64,000 nucleotides of DNA. Source: Trichoplax adhaerens. Taxonomy: Eukaryota; Placozoa; Uniplacotomia; Trichoplacea; Trichoplacidae. Both the position numbers and the translations under genes were made by a program. The stretch's first letter is position 1, and every line of letters starts with the position of its first letter. Below the pieces are notes generated by a model. The model made no database searches, was not told the origin of the DNA, and saw only the letters and a program-made list of their open reading frames with translations. This document shows positions 11,171 to 24,068 of the stretch, in pieces. The DNA lies in contig NW_002060943.1 of NCBI RefSeq assembly GCF_000150275.1, positions 3,864,008 to 3,928,007 of the forward strand, given 5' to 3'.

Positions 11171-14100
11171 AGAATCAAAGTTTGTTAAAGTTTCGTAGCT
11201 TGATCTCTACACATTTCATTTCATTACATATAGTTCAGTTGCCGCATATCTATAACAGTTAATTTAATGAGGCTCTAAAACACACTCTCTATAGTGAAAA
11301 AGGACAATAACTACTATTACTGATTAAGCGGTTCTTGATCATTGTAACTTTAGTAATTTATTAACAGAATCGCTGTAACTGCAATTACTCCTAATATTAT
11401 TACTGATTATATATGATAATTTCATGGGTTATGTGTTCAATATAATGTATTGTCATTGTGTAAGACTGCGATAGAAGTTATCAAAGTATTGAAAAGCATA
11501 TACAAACTTCAAAATGATTTTGGAAGTTGGATGCTTTAACTGTACCTATCAGATACTGTACTATCATATATGAAGATTTTAGCTAATAGTAGTAGCTTTA
11601 CTAAGGTAAAATATGTATTAACCAGAATAGGATTGAAATTTATTTTACCTATTTTATTACATTATTTTATTTAAGAATTAAATTTTTTATGTTAATGAAA
11701 CGATACTGGTATAAGCATTTAACTTAATGACTATGAGAGAGGTGCTTTCATAAATATTAAAAAGGTGATAATAACTATTATGAATCTTTCCTGCAGTACA
11801 TAGTCAGAATGAATGAATGAATTAATACCGGTGCCTATTATCCGCTACATGGTTAGCTTCTTTAGCTTGGAAGAACCTACAGTCTTTGTATTGCTTACTA
11901 ATACTAACATAATTTATTTTCACCGCAAATAATCGCTAAGTTTGCCCATGCTAAGAGTTGCCAGAGTGCATTTAGTTACGTTTAGCATTACATTAAAATG
12001 TTTGATTGCTATTGAATCTATGCTCGCTATTAATTAATAACATGATTTTTGTTACAGATATACCAACCGTAATGACGAGAAATTAATAAAAGCAGTAGAA
12101 TTTACATTAACCAAGAAATAATTGTAATTTCCAAATTCTAATTTATAAATATATTATATAAAACACCCATTTCAGCGCTATTCATTAATCAGAGCATCAG
12201 TTACTTGATTAGTTAATTTCATTAGCTATCCGAAAGCATGATACCTTCTCCTTAAAATTGTGAGAATCTTTTCGGGTCTAAAATAAATTGTAAGTCAGAA
12301 AGCTGCATTCAAATTACTTTAAAGGACATTTCTAAGTTGACATATTAGTCAGATTGGATAAAAATTGTTAGGATGAGCCTTGTTCTAGATTTGAACATCA
12401 AAGATCTAATTTGAATTACTTTATTTCGTTATAACAGAATACTTACAGCTGAATAACGTAATGAAAGAATCGTGCATTTGTATCATGTATGATAAAACCT
12501 GAAATGTTAACGGAGAAAATAATGCCAATGAGTTCAAAATGTAATTAAATTAAATAGTGTACATTAAATATCGGTTTAGAATTGAAATTAACTCTTACTG
12601 CAATAAAAAATTCATTAAAATGGCAGAATGTGTATTATTGTAAATACAGCCAATTTCATTAATATTTGATTATAATTATTCATTTTGCATTAAAAGAAAG
12701 CAGCTTAACTACTTACAAATAAACAAGCTAACTAATTTTATCGCAAAGCGATGTATTCTGCAGACCTTTTCAATTAACTTTAAACGTAGAAATATTTCAT
12801 AAATAGATTTTTTACATCTGTCTAGTGCGGGTAGTTAGGCTACGGTCATAGTCTTTACACTATATCCATTGTTAACAGTCAGACAAGAAATGTGATCGTA
12901 GCTGTCTAGCACAAACTTTTTCAATATGAATTTAGCGTATAAAAGGTTTTTACTTGGCGTACTAGAAAAAGCATAACGGCCAGTACAACCCTATATAATG
13001 ACAAGAAAATATACCATCAGTAATAGACTTAAACTATCAACTTATTTCAAATAATAAACCGGATCCTTCATGTCTGCTACTTTCAGAATATGATGACTAA
13101 CTTACTAGCCTTATTACCGGTGTATTATAATCACTATACTAAAAGCAAAATTTTTGAAAGGCCAAGATTTAGTGATTTATAATGTCGGCAATGTTAAACG
13201 ACAAGTTAATTTTAGAAATTATTTTAATAACAATTACACTGTAAAAAATCTCATAAAATCTTTACAACAACTCCCTAACTCATCAAATGCTGTTATTACG
13301 TTAATTCATAATCTATGTCAATTCAGGAATAAGAAAAGTTTGAATAGATATCGAAGTTTTTCTGGCTATAGAGAGTGCTAGCATCATTGAGCATAGATAT
13401 AGATTAGTGGATGAATTTATATCGTCCCAATAATACTACACGAAGAGAAATGAACTTACGCTTGATGATCTGCTAAAATAATTAAATAGGCATGATGTAA
13501 TTAAAACTCTAGCAATAAGATATATCCGCAACTGAGAAATTACGAAATCTTAAGATCATAATCATTCGTTGAAATACTTTTATTTTTTAAACCCATATAT
13601 ACTTTAATATTACTTAATATAGAATATATGAATAAGATAACTGTAATTTGCTCCGCTTAATTATAACATCTTGCTAACACTAATAGTTTGATGTAGAAGG
13701 ATGAAATTAACAACTTTTTTACCTATTATTATTGCGAAACTTTGTGACTCGATTTAATATCTGAAGTGATATTTGCCAATAAAAGCAAAGAATATTACAC
13801 GTATCTAGGGAAAGCAGTCCGATATTTTAACGCAAGCTATTTTTTTATATACAATCGAAGCTTTCCCTCAAGATAGACCATTACTATTTACTGATCTAAA
13901 ACTAATTAGTACTTCTCTTAATTCGGATTCATTCTCGAACTTAGTTGTTAGAGTACACTCAAGTTTCTTTTCCTACTTACATATCTAGAAAATCAATAAA
14001 ACTCCAAGCGCAACTGTAAATAATTTGCTAAACAGTAAGCAGTTGCTCTATGAATTTTGTACTATTCCAAAGTGTGATTCGCATATTTATTGACAGCCGC

Positions 14101-14958
14101 TGAAACAAAACGATATTGCTTCAAAGTCTCAATACTTCCGATATAGGGCGATAATAAATCTTAAAGAAATAATATCCCACATAAGTAATACTACGAAGGA
14201 GGAAGTAATAATAAATTTGCTTAACTATTTAGTTACAGCAAGATGATTCACACTGATTAGATATAAATTTATTTACTTTCTTCTTTTACGTCATGAAATT
14301 AAAATCATTCATAGTAGCTTAACGATTAAGGTTTACAAATAATAACAATCGGCTCCATTAGGATCATCGTGACCTTAACACGGTTCATTAATTGTAATTA
14401 TAATAGGACAAGATCTTCGTTTGGAAGATAGCTGGTGCCTTAAGAACAATTACGTCAGATGCAACAAAACACTCCTTGTAGCAACATTTCCAAATTGCCT
14501 CTGATACTTGCTTATTATTACAATTTGGAAACACGTACACAAAACACCTTAGCAATACAATACTGGCAATTCAATCTAAAAATTTTGATCTTATTATTTA
14601 TTTTAATGGCCTAATTAAGAAAATTATTCACGTGATATTTGCATATTCAGGCGATTATTCTTGTCCATTTTGATAATTGAAGCTGAAATAAATCAATTTC
14701 TGAAGAGTTTAGACCGATGTAATATAACACCACGACATTTAGTGACCGTTTAAATTCACATTTAAAGCATTTTCAATTATAAATTAATGAAGCCAGTAGG
14801 AATAAAGATTTAATACTTGCTATCGGAGAGTAAAGAACAAAATCGTTTCACAAAATGCTAAGATTTTAACTATCAGGCTTTATTTTACTTGGTACAAGAT
14901 ATCGATAAGATAATTAGATTAAGTTAGCGAGGTCAGGAACTGGTTATATTGCAATCTA
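11171..14958. other. AT-rich spacer without recognisable gene
   Basis: No motif-bearing frame was found on either strand. The open frame at 13154-13381 (+) is 75 codons long, does not start with ATG, has no recognisable domain and is Asn-rich as expected from base composition, so it was not called. Nothing else was seen. Confidence 0.55.
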
Positions 14959-16020
14959 ATGTCTATAATGGAACAAAACAGCAACGGTAGCATTAAAGCA
15001 TACCGAAATAATCTAATTCAGTCCAATCATACCAACGAGACAGCAGCATATTTCGTCAACTTGGTCGCAACTATTACGTATTTAGCAATAATTATCATCA
15101 TTGGTATCATCTATAATGTTATCAATTTAAGTACGATTTATAAAACTGTGATATTACATAATTATAGTAACGTATTAATTGCTAATTTAGCTATAGTTGA
15201 TCTAATGACAATAACTATCGTCTTGCCTATGGCAATTTCTATCTCTATTTTGAAGACCGAAGTCCCATCTTGGGTTTGTCAAGCCTTTGGATTTCTGTCT
15301 CAGTTTCTAGATTCAGTTTCAATTTGTAATAATGCAGCTATTAGTATCGATCGTTTTATTGCCGTAACATTGCCATACTACTACCAAAAACATATGACAT
15401 TTACGATATTAAAATGCGAAATTGTTATACTATGGTTGATACCTATACAAATCGGCGTCTTACCACTGATAAAAATGAAAAATTTTCAATTAGGCCAATT
15501 CGAATACATTTATCGATCTACTCAATGCTGGATTAACTTTCGTCAAAGCTATAATACAATTATAGCCTTAATTATTCTTATTTCAATGACATTAATGTTA
15601 ACCATTATTATTACTTGTTATATATTTATTTTTGTAGTTGCTTATGGTAAAAATATTAAAAATCCACCAAATATTCGAAATCTTAAGAAATCAATTAGGA
15701 CAACTATATTGATTGTTGGTGCCAATATTGTTTGCTGGATACCGATCTTAATTACGTGTTGGTTCTCATTCCTTCGCCCTCAAATAGATTATCCGGACAA
15801 TATTGATAAAATGAGCTCAATGCTATGTTATACTCATGCCGCTTTTAATCCTGTGATATACTGTACAACAAATCACATTTTGCGCAATAAATTAAAACGG
15901 ATCGCCAATAAACGCACAGCAATATTTCCGGCGGTTCCTCTTCGTATAACTCCAGCTTCATCTCGTCATATTCAGCGTGACTTAATTTTTCAAAATTCAA
16001 TTGTTCTAATTGATACTTAA
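14959..16020 (+). CDS. Class A (rhodopsin-like) G protein-coupled receptor, intronless
   Basis: A single-exon seven-helix receptor of 353 aa, presumably plasma membrane and G-protein coupled, ligand unknown. The N-terminus carries several N-glycosylation sequons (N9, N23, N26). Marks in order are TM1 Asn53 with Tyr in place of the usual preceding Gly, TM2 Asp81 (AIVD), the C107-C190 disulphide pair, DRF at 131-133 instead of DRY, 'KKSIRTT' before TM6, CWIP at 259-262 and NPVIY at 297-301. Start is the ATG at 14959; a second ATG four codons on (residue 4) is an alternative. The shared QCW loop and RTT..IVG.N motif tie it to the receptors at 2406 and 23055. A poly(A)-like 'aataaa' occurs about 200 bp after the stop (16216-16221). 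Confidence 0.93.
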   Translation: MSIMEQNSNGSIKAYRNNLIQSNHTNETAAYFVNLVATITYLAIIIIIGIIYNVINLSTIYKTVILHNYSNVLIANLAIVDLMTITIVLPMAISISILKTEVPSWVCQAFGFLSQFLDSVSICNNAAISIDRFIAVTLPYYYQKHMTFTILKCEIVILWLIPIQIGVLPLIKMKNFQLGQFEYIYRSTQCWINFRQSYNTIIALIILISMTLMLTIIITCYIFIFVVAYGKNIKNPPNIRNLKKSIRTTILIVGANIVCWIPILITCWFSFLRPQIDYPDNIDKMSSMLCYTHAAFNPVIYCTTNHILRNKLKRIANKRTAIFPAVPLRITPASSRHIQRDLIFQNSIVLIDT

Positions 16021-19000
16021 TTCTACTGATGATAATAACCCAACTCTTGAAAATTATTTTAAAATGCTACGATCGATAAGAATAATGACTTTTATAAGTT
16101 ATCCATAGGGGTCTTGTAGATCATTTCACAGCAATTTCGAGACGATATAATCACTGTAACCTTTGAATACAAGACCAAGATATCACATCCATAAGATCTT
16201 GTAAGAAACTCTTTAAATAAATGAATTGAGAAGTACTGTAGCTTTTATTATTATCGACTTCGATCAAGATTCTATGATTCCATTTTGGTACAGCTTCCCA
16301 TAAAGATTGAGCAATACAGAAAAAATAGTTCAGACAAACAGATAGGAAAACTTGGCTACCAGTTTCGTAATAATGACATCAATTTAAATTTTAACTATTT
16401 ACGCTTATTTTCTAAACGTGATGGAGTAGTTTACGATATGTTAAAGTAGTTTTTTTGTATATCTAGAACAGCAGAAACAGTTTTATTCTATTTTTTTTAA
16501 ATTCGCGGTTGCGATGAGGTAAAAATCATCAAATACATCAGTTTTTTAATGAATAACGCGAGAAACATTCTTTCTTATATCTTTACGCATAATGTTTGTG
16601 TTGATTTTGATTTAACCAATGCTATGAAGTAAAAAACACGATCTTATAATGATAACAGTAATTTACTATATGAATAATCACTAATTTTAAATAACTCGAC
16701 TTTCTTTCTATCTTTTATTAATCCTTATATGATTTAATTCAATAACTACGTAGCTCGTGAAGTAATAAAAGATATTCGTTTTTCTTAAGATTTTTATGAA
16801 AGCTAAAAAAATGTAAAGTAATCAAACTATTCTCACTAACTTGAACTAAAATTTTTAGCTAGTCTCTTCAACAAGAGCTAATAAACGATATAGTAAGAGG
16901 TGTACTGTAAGCTATCCCCACTAGGTATTAAAGGATACAATATCTTAAATATAACATTAAATTTCTGAATCTAATGTATAATGTATTATAATATGCTCAT
17001 CTGTCTTTCCATTATTTCAATATTATTTACATTAGGAAGCTGCTTAACTATTGTGTTTACATACTTGACTAATGAATTTCAATAAAACGAAAGCTATTAC
17101 TTCACAACTTGTTAGTCTTTTCGAGATAATATTTCTGTTCAATATATGAGTAAATATCTCCTCTAGGATATAAAAGTACAGCCTGTAATAATTAAAATGA
17201 GAGAAAAAATTCGATTTAAGTCAATTCACATTATTAGACAATATACGCGTATAAGAACATATAATACTACATGCAGATATCAGTCACGTCCAGCTAAGCT
17301 TTATTATTATAAATATAGTAAAATTACACGTTATATACAACTAATATAAAATTTATTTCTTATTAATACTTGTAGTGTTTTAGTTAATAATTTTCATTCA
17401 ATTAGTAATTAATTCGAATCACATTATTTTTGAATGTTCTAATATTGTTATAAGTTTACCTAAAAATAAATGATATATAATGTATTCGATAGTGCAAACT
17501 ATCTCTAATTTTGCTACTTTGCAGTAACCTATGCAGTATTCGTTAATACTATAGTTTATAATTATGAGATCCATATTATTGAACATCTATAGCCTGATTA
17601 AATATTTAAAATATATTTCCGATGCAGCGTTCGTTCTCATGTATCACGTTTTATTAATATTGATGAGAGATAAGTAACCTGCATAGCCCTGTCTCTTAAC
17701 GTGCTCATTTACGTATGCATATTTTTGTGTCTATATAACATGATATACACGGATCAGTCTACGAATATAACTTCGTTAACTCTTCTAGTAATATTTGACC
17801 ATATATTCCCTCACGTATGCAAGCAAAATCGTGGCGCCACTTAATTTCGATTCGACAAGATGTAAGGTTCAATAATACAAGATCAATAAACTATAAGCAT
17901 AAGAAAATCTTAAATGCAGGCATACGATATATGCAATTTACAGCCTCAGTAGAAGCAAGATACGTGAATTAAACTATTACAAGATATTGATACATACTTA
18001 TCAGTTTCGCTTAAATTCATTTATGGAGCTAAAAAAGTGTATACGTTACCGCCAGTGTATACTAAATACTGGTGTTCACACTAGGCTAAACAGGTTTACA
18101 TAATTATCGTATACATACATAACATACCCATTGACTTCATTACAATCTGAAACACAGTATATATCAATTAAATCTCTCGAATGATAAGATATCAAATATC
18201 TTCGATTTCATTTTTACCAATAATTTAGTCATCATATGACACTCACATTATCGATATAGTCAAGTATTGATATTACTGCCCATTCCTTTTAAAGCTATAC
18301 GTAGATTCGTACTTTTTATATGCTGTATCAATAATAAGAAAATAAACGAAGTTGAAATGGACTTTTTATTCGTTCTTGTACGATAGCAATAGTATACCAT
18401 AACTCTTGTATGCAGTGTAGTATCGAAAAGGTTCACGTTAAATTAAATTACTATAAACTGAGTGTCCAGTAAACTAGAATCCAGTTAACTTAGCCAAACT
18501 CTCATTTGTATTATCTCAACAATATTATGGATATGAATTCTATCGATCAAAACTGCCTACTCAGACTATCCCGTACACATACCCATAGAGTGTTGTTATA
18601 TATTATCGTGCACACATTTCAACAATTTCATGCAGTGCTGGTAAAAATTCGATCTCTATTACGATATTTATTTTAGTGGTAATTATAATAAAATGGGGAT
18701 ATAGATATATCCATTCGATCTTTTCCATTAAAAACAGTCAATATCTGAATAATGCAATAAAACATACAATATCAACTTCCGTAATGACAATGTAATTTTT
18801 TATGATTCGTTTATTTTATGTATAGCTACTAAACATGCATATGCGAGTGCATTATGTCTCTTCGTACTCACTTCCTAATAGCATATTCAAATTAGCCTAT
18901 AATAAATTAATACTTCTTGTTCGATGGAAGCGTCAGCCATAAATATGCGTATTTATTAAGGAATCATTTAAAATTTGGATTAGCTTCGATCCTTATACCG

Positions 19001-22000
19001 TATTCTTCAAATTCTCGCCGTAAGACAAAGATAAAAGACTACTTTGTTGACCGAAAGTAGTAGAAACTGCGAACTAACTTAGAAATCAAGAATGTTCTAT
19101 TATTGCCAATTCATAAAATTACTGTCATTTGGTATTGTACGTGAAGAAAATACAAAAGCAACATTTAGAGATATAAGCATTATCATCACCGACTTACCTG
19201 AACGTAAAATTTTTCAATTTAGTCTTTACAGCAAACTCAAATATAAGACGACTCCAGTTTCTTTCCGTAGAAGTTAACTGTCATGATCACTTAGCAACGT
19301 TAATAGATTTTAGGTTGGTGTCATAACTCGCACAACGTATTTGTTAGAAGATGAATTAATTAAATTTATTATACAAAATTTCTTATCCATCCTTTTTTTA
19401 ATATTCGAGCTCCAAGAATATTCGCTTATAACAAATGAGTCATAAAAGGTGTCCAAAAATTCTTCAATATCTAATGTTTTAAATCAAATTCGTCACTTTA
19501 TTACAATACAGGCAAGAGTAGATCTGGCACGATTGCCAGCATTCGTGAATAATGGTTTTAATTCATCAACGAAAAAATCTTCCAAAAATACCAGTAGCAA
19601 TTGAGTCGCTTGGTATATGGAGAATAACAAATTATTACATTTAGGGGACTAATGGGGTAGTGCATTACAAATAGATCAGAACTATAAGTCATTACGAGAT
19701 CAACAAATATTTTAAATGCCAATAACTTATTGCAATACTAGTCTATTAGTCTATTTCTGTTTAAAAACAACATTCTCGTTAACAACAGTAAAAAGTATTG
19801 GATTATATCATTTCTTAATTGATAATGTCTATGGCAATTATTCGTCGAAAAAATTATAAAAAAAAGTTTTCATGCGCTTATTAATTGAATGTTACAAATT
19901 ATTTATTAGAACTATTGAAACCTTATTTATACGCCTTGAGAAAATTTATAACTGCAAAAACATCGATGTTCAGTACTCTATAATTTTCATAAACAATTCT
20001 AACCCTACTGTCATTAGTTAGTTTTTAAATGTAATTTACCTTTCTTTGTAAGTAAATACACTAAAAAACACTGAGATAAGTAATGAAAATAGTCCTACAA
20101 TATGATTTTCTACACAGCATGCACCTTAATTGATATGATAAAGTCGATCTTTATATTTGAGTGATTATGATGCTTCAGTATTTAAACTCACTCCCCAATA
20201 GATCTTGTACTATAAGCATTGAAATCAATTTAAATATTATTATCATTTAAGATTCTAGAGCTGTTACTGCACTTGTAGATTATTGGCTAGTAAGCAAAGC
20301 TTTAGGAATGCTAGGGACATCATCAAAACTGATGGATTGTAACGCTACTATTGCGCAAACTGATATCACCAAGATCAGATGGTTTTATAGGCATATTCTA
20401 TTGCCGTCATTTTTAAATGCATAATAGTCTCCTGCAAGAATGTAAGTATTAAGCCCTATCTATCCTCCTATCTACAGAAATGGAATTCTATGGGTCAGGT
20501 AGCTGCAGAAGAAAGACGGAATATTCTACATTAATAACAGTTTTAACGATGAAATCAGCAAATAAGTTCCATCAGAGATTAATAATGTGACAAATATGGG
20601 AATATTTTAATCTCGTTGAGAAATAAGCAATAAAGATCTTATTCTATTATTGATTTATTAATGAACGAATTGAAATAATACGAAATTGAGAACAGGAACT
20701 GTATTAACAATATTATCCAGTATTCGTAACTTGGTAGATTTTAAGACGATTGGTGTGAGTTTCATTTTAGGACATTTATTTCCATTACTTTATATACAAA
20801 GATTGATGCCTAGATTTTCTTAATATTTTAAGTACTTGTAGCGATTTCAGCCAAATTACTGTAATAATATGAAGGACAGTAATTGTCGCCTGTTACAGTG
20901 TTAAATACTGTATTACAGTAGAAATAACTATGTTAGGATAATTCTGTTAGGCTATCCTTATTTAGTTAACTTCTAATTTGGATATACTGTGTTTTAATAT
21001 AGCACTGACTTTTTATGACAGTGACACTTATACACATACTGAAATTAATAGTTATAATAGGGAATGCAAATCATCTACTTACAATTCGAATCATTGTGAT
21101 TGTAATTTACTTATGCTAGATTGTAAATTATCATGGAAATGTTCCGTGATAGGACATATCGTAATCTGACTATTCTGTATTAGTCATTACATGTCTATGT
21201 TTGTAAATACTGTTGTCTGCATTAAGGGAGCAGTAGCTATAAGTAATATCTAATTCAGTAAAGGATTCCGAGGTTAATTGTATTAACTATGACTCATGAA
21301 CTATTGAGGAATAGTATATAAATGCAGTATATCGTGAAATAAAGAGAATTTCTCCAACTTAGTGCTTAACGTAAAATACGAGGCGTTTAAGTCTTTGTGT
21401 AGTCTGCTAGTAGAGCAAAAGTGTTTGTGATAGTGCAGATATCGTTCCTTGATACGTGGTTCAAGGAATTGACTTATTGATCGTATATTGCGTTATCTTG
21501 TTGCAAAGCTGTTTTGTGGCATCGCCCAATAGAGATTTACTCATTTTTAATAACTCAAATTTCGAGTTAGTAGGTTGCGAACCTAAAGGGTTATAAAACC
21601 CATTCACTACAGTATTAAAGGCAACATAGCCACTTTAGATCGCTATAACTACAGTGCATTCATTGACTAATAGTAACCTTTAAAATTGACGATATATTGC
21701 ATGATAAATTAATTTACTTTTTTGTTCTGACTCTATTAACAAGAATTGGCTTATTATCAGCCAAGTCATAAATATAATTGATAGCTCACCAAATAGATTA
21801 TTACGAAATATGATGAGTATTTTATTTGATAATAATAACAGTAAAGCCGTTATTTCAACTATGGAGGACATCTAGCATCGATTAGTCATGAACTTAAGTG
21901 TCTCAGTATAATCAAAGCTGGTTTATAAAATGATCCTGAGATCAACAGTTACCTAATTAATACAGAATACAGTTCATAGTCTTATGGTCTTACTATTTGT

Positions 22001-23054
22001 TATCAATTAGCATTATATTCTGTAACGCTTCCAAATTTTAGCTGCGTTTATTACCATGATTTAGAGTTTAAAACTAATTTAAATCCATCTCATTATAGCA
22101 ATTTAATTTATAAGTTAATAAATAAGTAATTTTTTTAACTGGGTTAGCCAACTACCGGTAATTGTTCCTGTCATAATTAATGTTAAAAATTGATATACTA
22201 TTATTACTTCATAGAATTATAACTTCATAATGCAGGATATATAGCTTTCATTATAATTATCTAGATGATACAATCATTGATTGAGAGAATAATATTCATC
22301 ATAATAAAAATTGATCAAATCAATTATGATCATTTTAAAGTTTACTTTAATAAAGTAATGAGGATAGATAACAGCTATCCTTGTTAATCAATATCGATTA
22401 TATAGTTTATCTAAATTTAGTTCTAAATCACTATTATAATTACTGCTTTGAAGTATGACAGTAATTAAGACGTTGCAAGTTCATTGTTTTACTGTACTCG
22501 TATAAAATTAAATTATGAGCTAAACTCAAACTAATATAACATAACAAAATGTATCCTCATATATAATTGATCATAATCAGATTTCATTAAATAAGTGAAA
22601 AATACAATAAGCGACTGTAATCACGATAATTATGCTGACGTGAAGAGTAGTCAATTATTCTCTACAGTGATTTTAATTTCCACATATATCTGTCTCCATT
22701 CATTGGGATATTCATTAAGCGACCTTCTATTAAAAAAATATACCTAATGAATGATAACGTTGAACAAATAGGAAAAAACAACTGTCCCGTGACAAAAGAT
22801 ATTATCACCACTTTCCTCTTATTTTCAAATTGATACTACCACAAGCCTTTGGGAACAGTTACAGTGATATATTCTCAGAAGAAAGTATTAAGTACGTGCA
22901 GTAAAGAGCCACAGACTACTGTGATCAATTTATTTCATCTTATGTCATTCTTTTAACATGAGCCCAAATAGACTACTTGGATACAAATTATGTACTAAGA
23001 TATAAAAATTCAATTTATCAATGTTGCTTTTATTGATCGAGCAACCACAACGTG
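16021..23054. other. AT-rich spacer between receptors 2 and 3
   Basis: About 7 kb without a supported gene on either strand. Short frames such as 19092-19277 and 20978-21169 (+) or 21680-21871 (-) show no domain or family resemblance. The only structure noted is the dispersed segment at 21530-21618. Confidence 0.55.
21530..21618. repeat. Dispersed segment, copy B (partner at 9380-9467)
   Basis: Parallel to 9380-9467 over about 88 bp; best-kept blocks are 'tagagattt', 'ttttaataac', 'ttgcgaacct' and 'ttataaaaccca'. It lies about 1.4 kb before the third receptor gene in the same orientation as copy A. Confidence 0.55.
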
Positions 23055-24068
23055 ATGATAAATTTAACAAATAGTTCATTTCCTTACATGCCAATCTTAT
23101 CCTACAAAGACATTTTCGTTGTTACAATATTGGGAATAATTGCTTCGGTCGCTTCGTTTGGTAATCTTTTCAATCTCTATCTCATCTATCACTCAAGATC
23201 ATCACAATTGGTTGGTACTTTACTTCTTGCAAATTTAGGTTTAGCCGATTTATTTTCTGGACTTGTTGTTATGCCGTTAGCTATTTATAGTTTCATCGTA
23301 CAAGATACTATATCTCCGTTTCTGTGCCAACTGTGGGCAGTATTAGCTAGCCTAAGTATTGGTGTATCCTTTTATACTACTGCAGCCATTAGTATCGACC
23401 GCTGTATCGCCGTTGCTAGTCCATTTTATTACTCTCAATCTGTTAATTTACGTGTATTAAAAGTCCAGATTGTAATATTATGGCTAATAACTAGTGTAAT
23501 CGCCATTATGCCAATGCTAGGCTTGAAAGCCTATGGTATTGGACATTACAGTTATATTACAGGATCGCAACAATGTTGGGTTGATTTTACGGACAGAGAT
23601 CACAATTATTATATTGGATTGGTTTTGTTGTCGATACTATCGTGCACGATAGTGATCATTGTACTGTGTTATAGTATTATATTTATCATTGCTTGGAGAA
23701 AAGGTTTACAAAATCTATCAGGCCATGGTACTATCAAAAAATCGATCCGAACAACTGGTTTAATTGTTGGCACCAGTCTAATGTGTTGGATTCCTCTTAT
23801 AACTATATCTTACGTCGAATTTATAGACTTCATGTTACTGATATCAGATGACATAGTATTAGCAGCCTATCTTCTTACATTTTGTAGCTCCGCTATTAAT
23901 CCTGTCGTTTACTCATTGACAAATAGCGAACTTAAGCGTCGTGTCCGACTAACGTTGCGAAGGACAAACGTAATTGCATTTTCACAATCAAAGCGTAAAG
24001 GCAAAGTTAACCCGATCGGAATCGATTCTGTTATTGGTAATCTCCATAGCTCTGTAATAGTCGGCTAA
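23055..24068 (+). CDS. Class A (rhodopsin-like) G protein-coupled receptor, intronless
   Basis: A single-exon receptor of 337 aa from the ATG at 23055; the frame is open one codon further 5' but that codon is GTG. Two N-glycosylation sequons lie at N3 and N6. Seven hydrophobic segments are visible. Marks are Gly-Asn at 36-37 in TM1, Asp65 in TM2 (GLAD), C91 with C174 (QCW), DRC at 115-117 in place of DRY, 'KKSIRTT' at 228-234, CWIP at 244-247 and NPVVY at 282-286. The basic C-tail ends in a short hydrophobic stretch. It is closest in plan to the receptors at 2406 and 14959, same strand, suggesting serial duplication. Two overlapping AATAAA signals about 80 bp past the stop (near 24147-24165) would end the transcript. 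Ligand and G protein are not predictable. Confidence 0.93.
   Translation: MINLTNSSFPYMPILSYKDIFVVTILGIIASVASFGNLFNLYLIYHSRSSQLVGTLLLANLGLADLFSGLVVMPLAIYSFIVQDTISPFLCQLWAVLASLSIGVSFYTTAAISIDRCIAVASPFYYSQSVNLRVLKVQIVILWLITSVIAIMPMLGLKAYGIGHYSYITGSQQCWVDFTDRDHNYYIGLVLLSILSCTIVIIVLCYSIIFIIAWRKGLQNLSGHGTIKKSIRTTGLIVGTSLMCWIPLITISYVEFIDFMLLISDDIVLAAYLLTFCSSAINPVVYSLTNSELKRRVRLTLRRTNVIAFSQSKRKGKVNPIGIDSVIGNLHSSVIVG

Noticed and set aside
13154-13381. 75-codon plus-strand open frame
   Set aside because: Starts at a non-ATG codon, Asn-rich, no family resemblance and no matching neighbouring exon.
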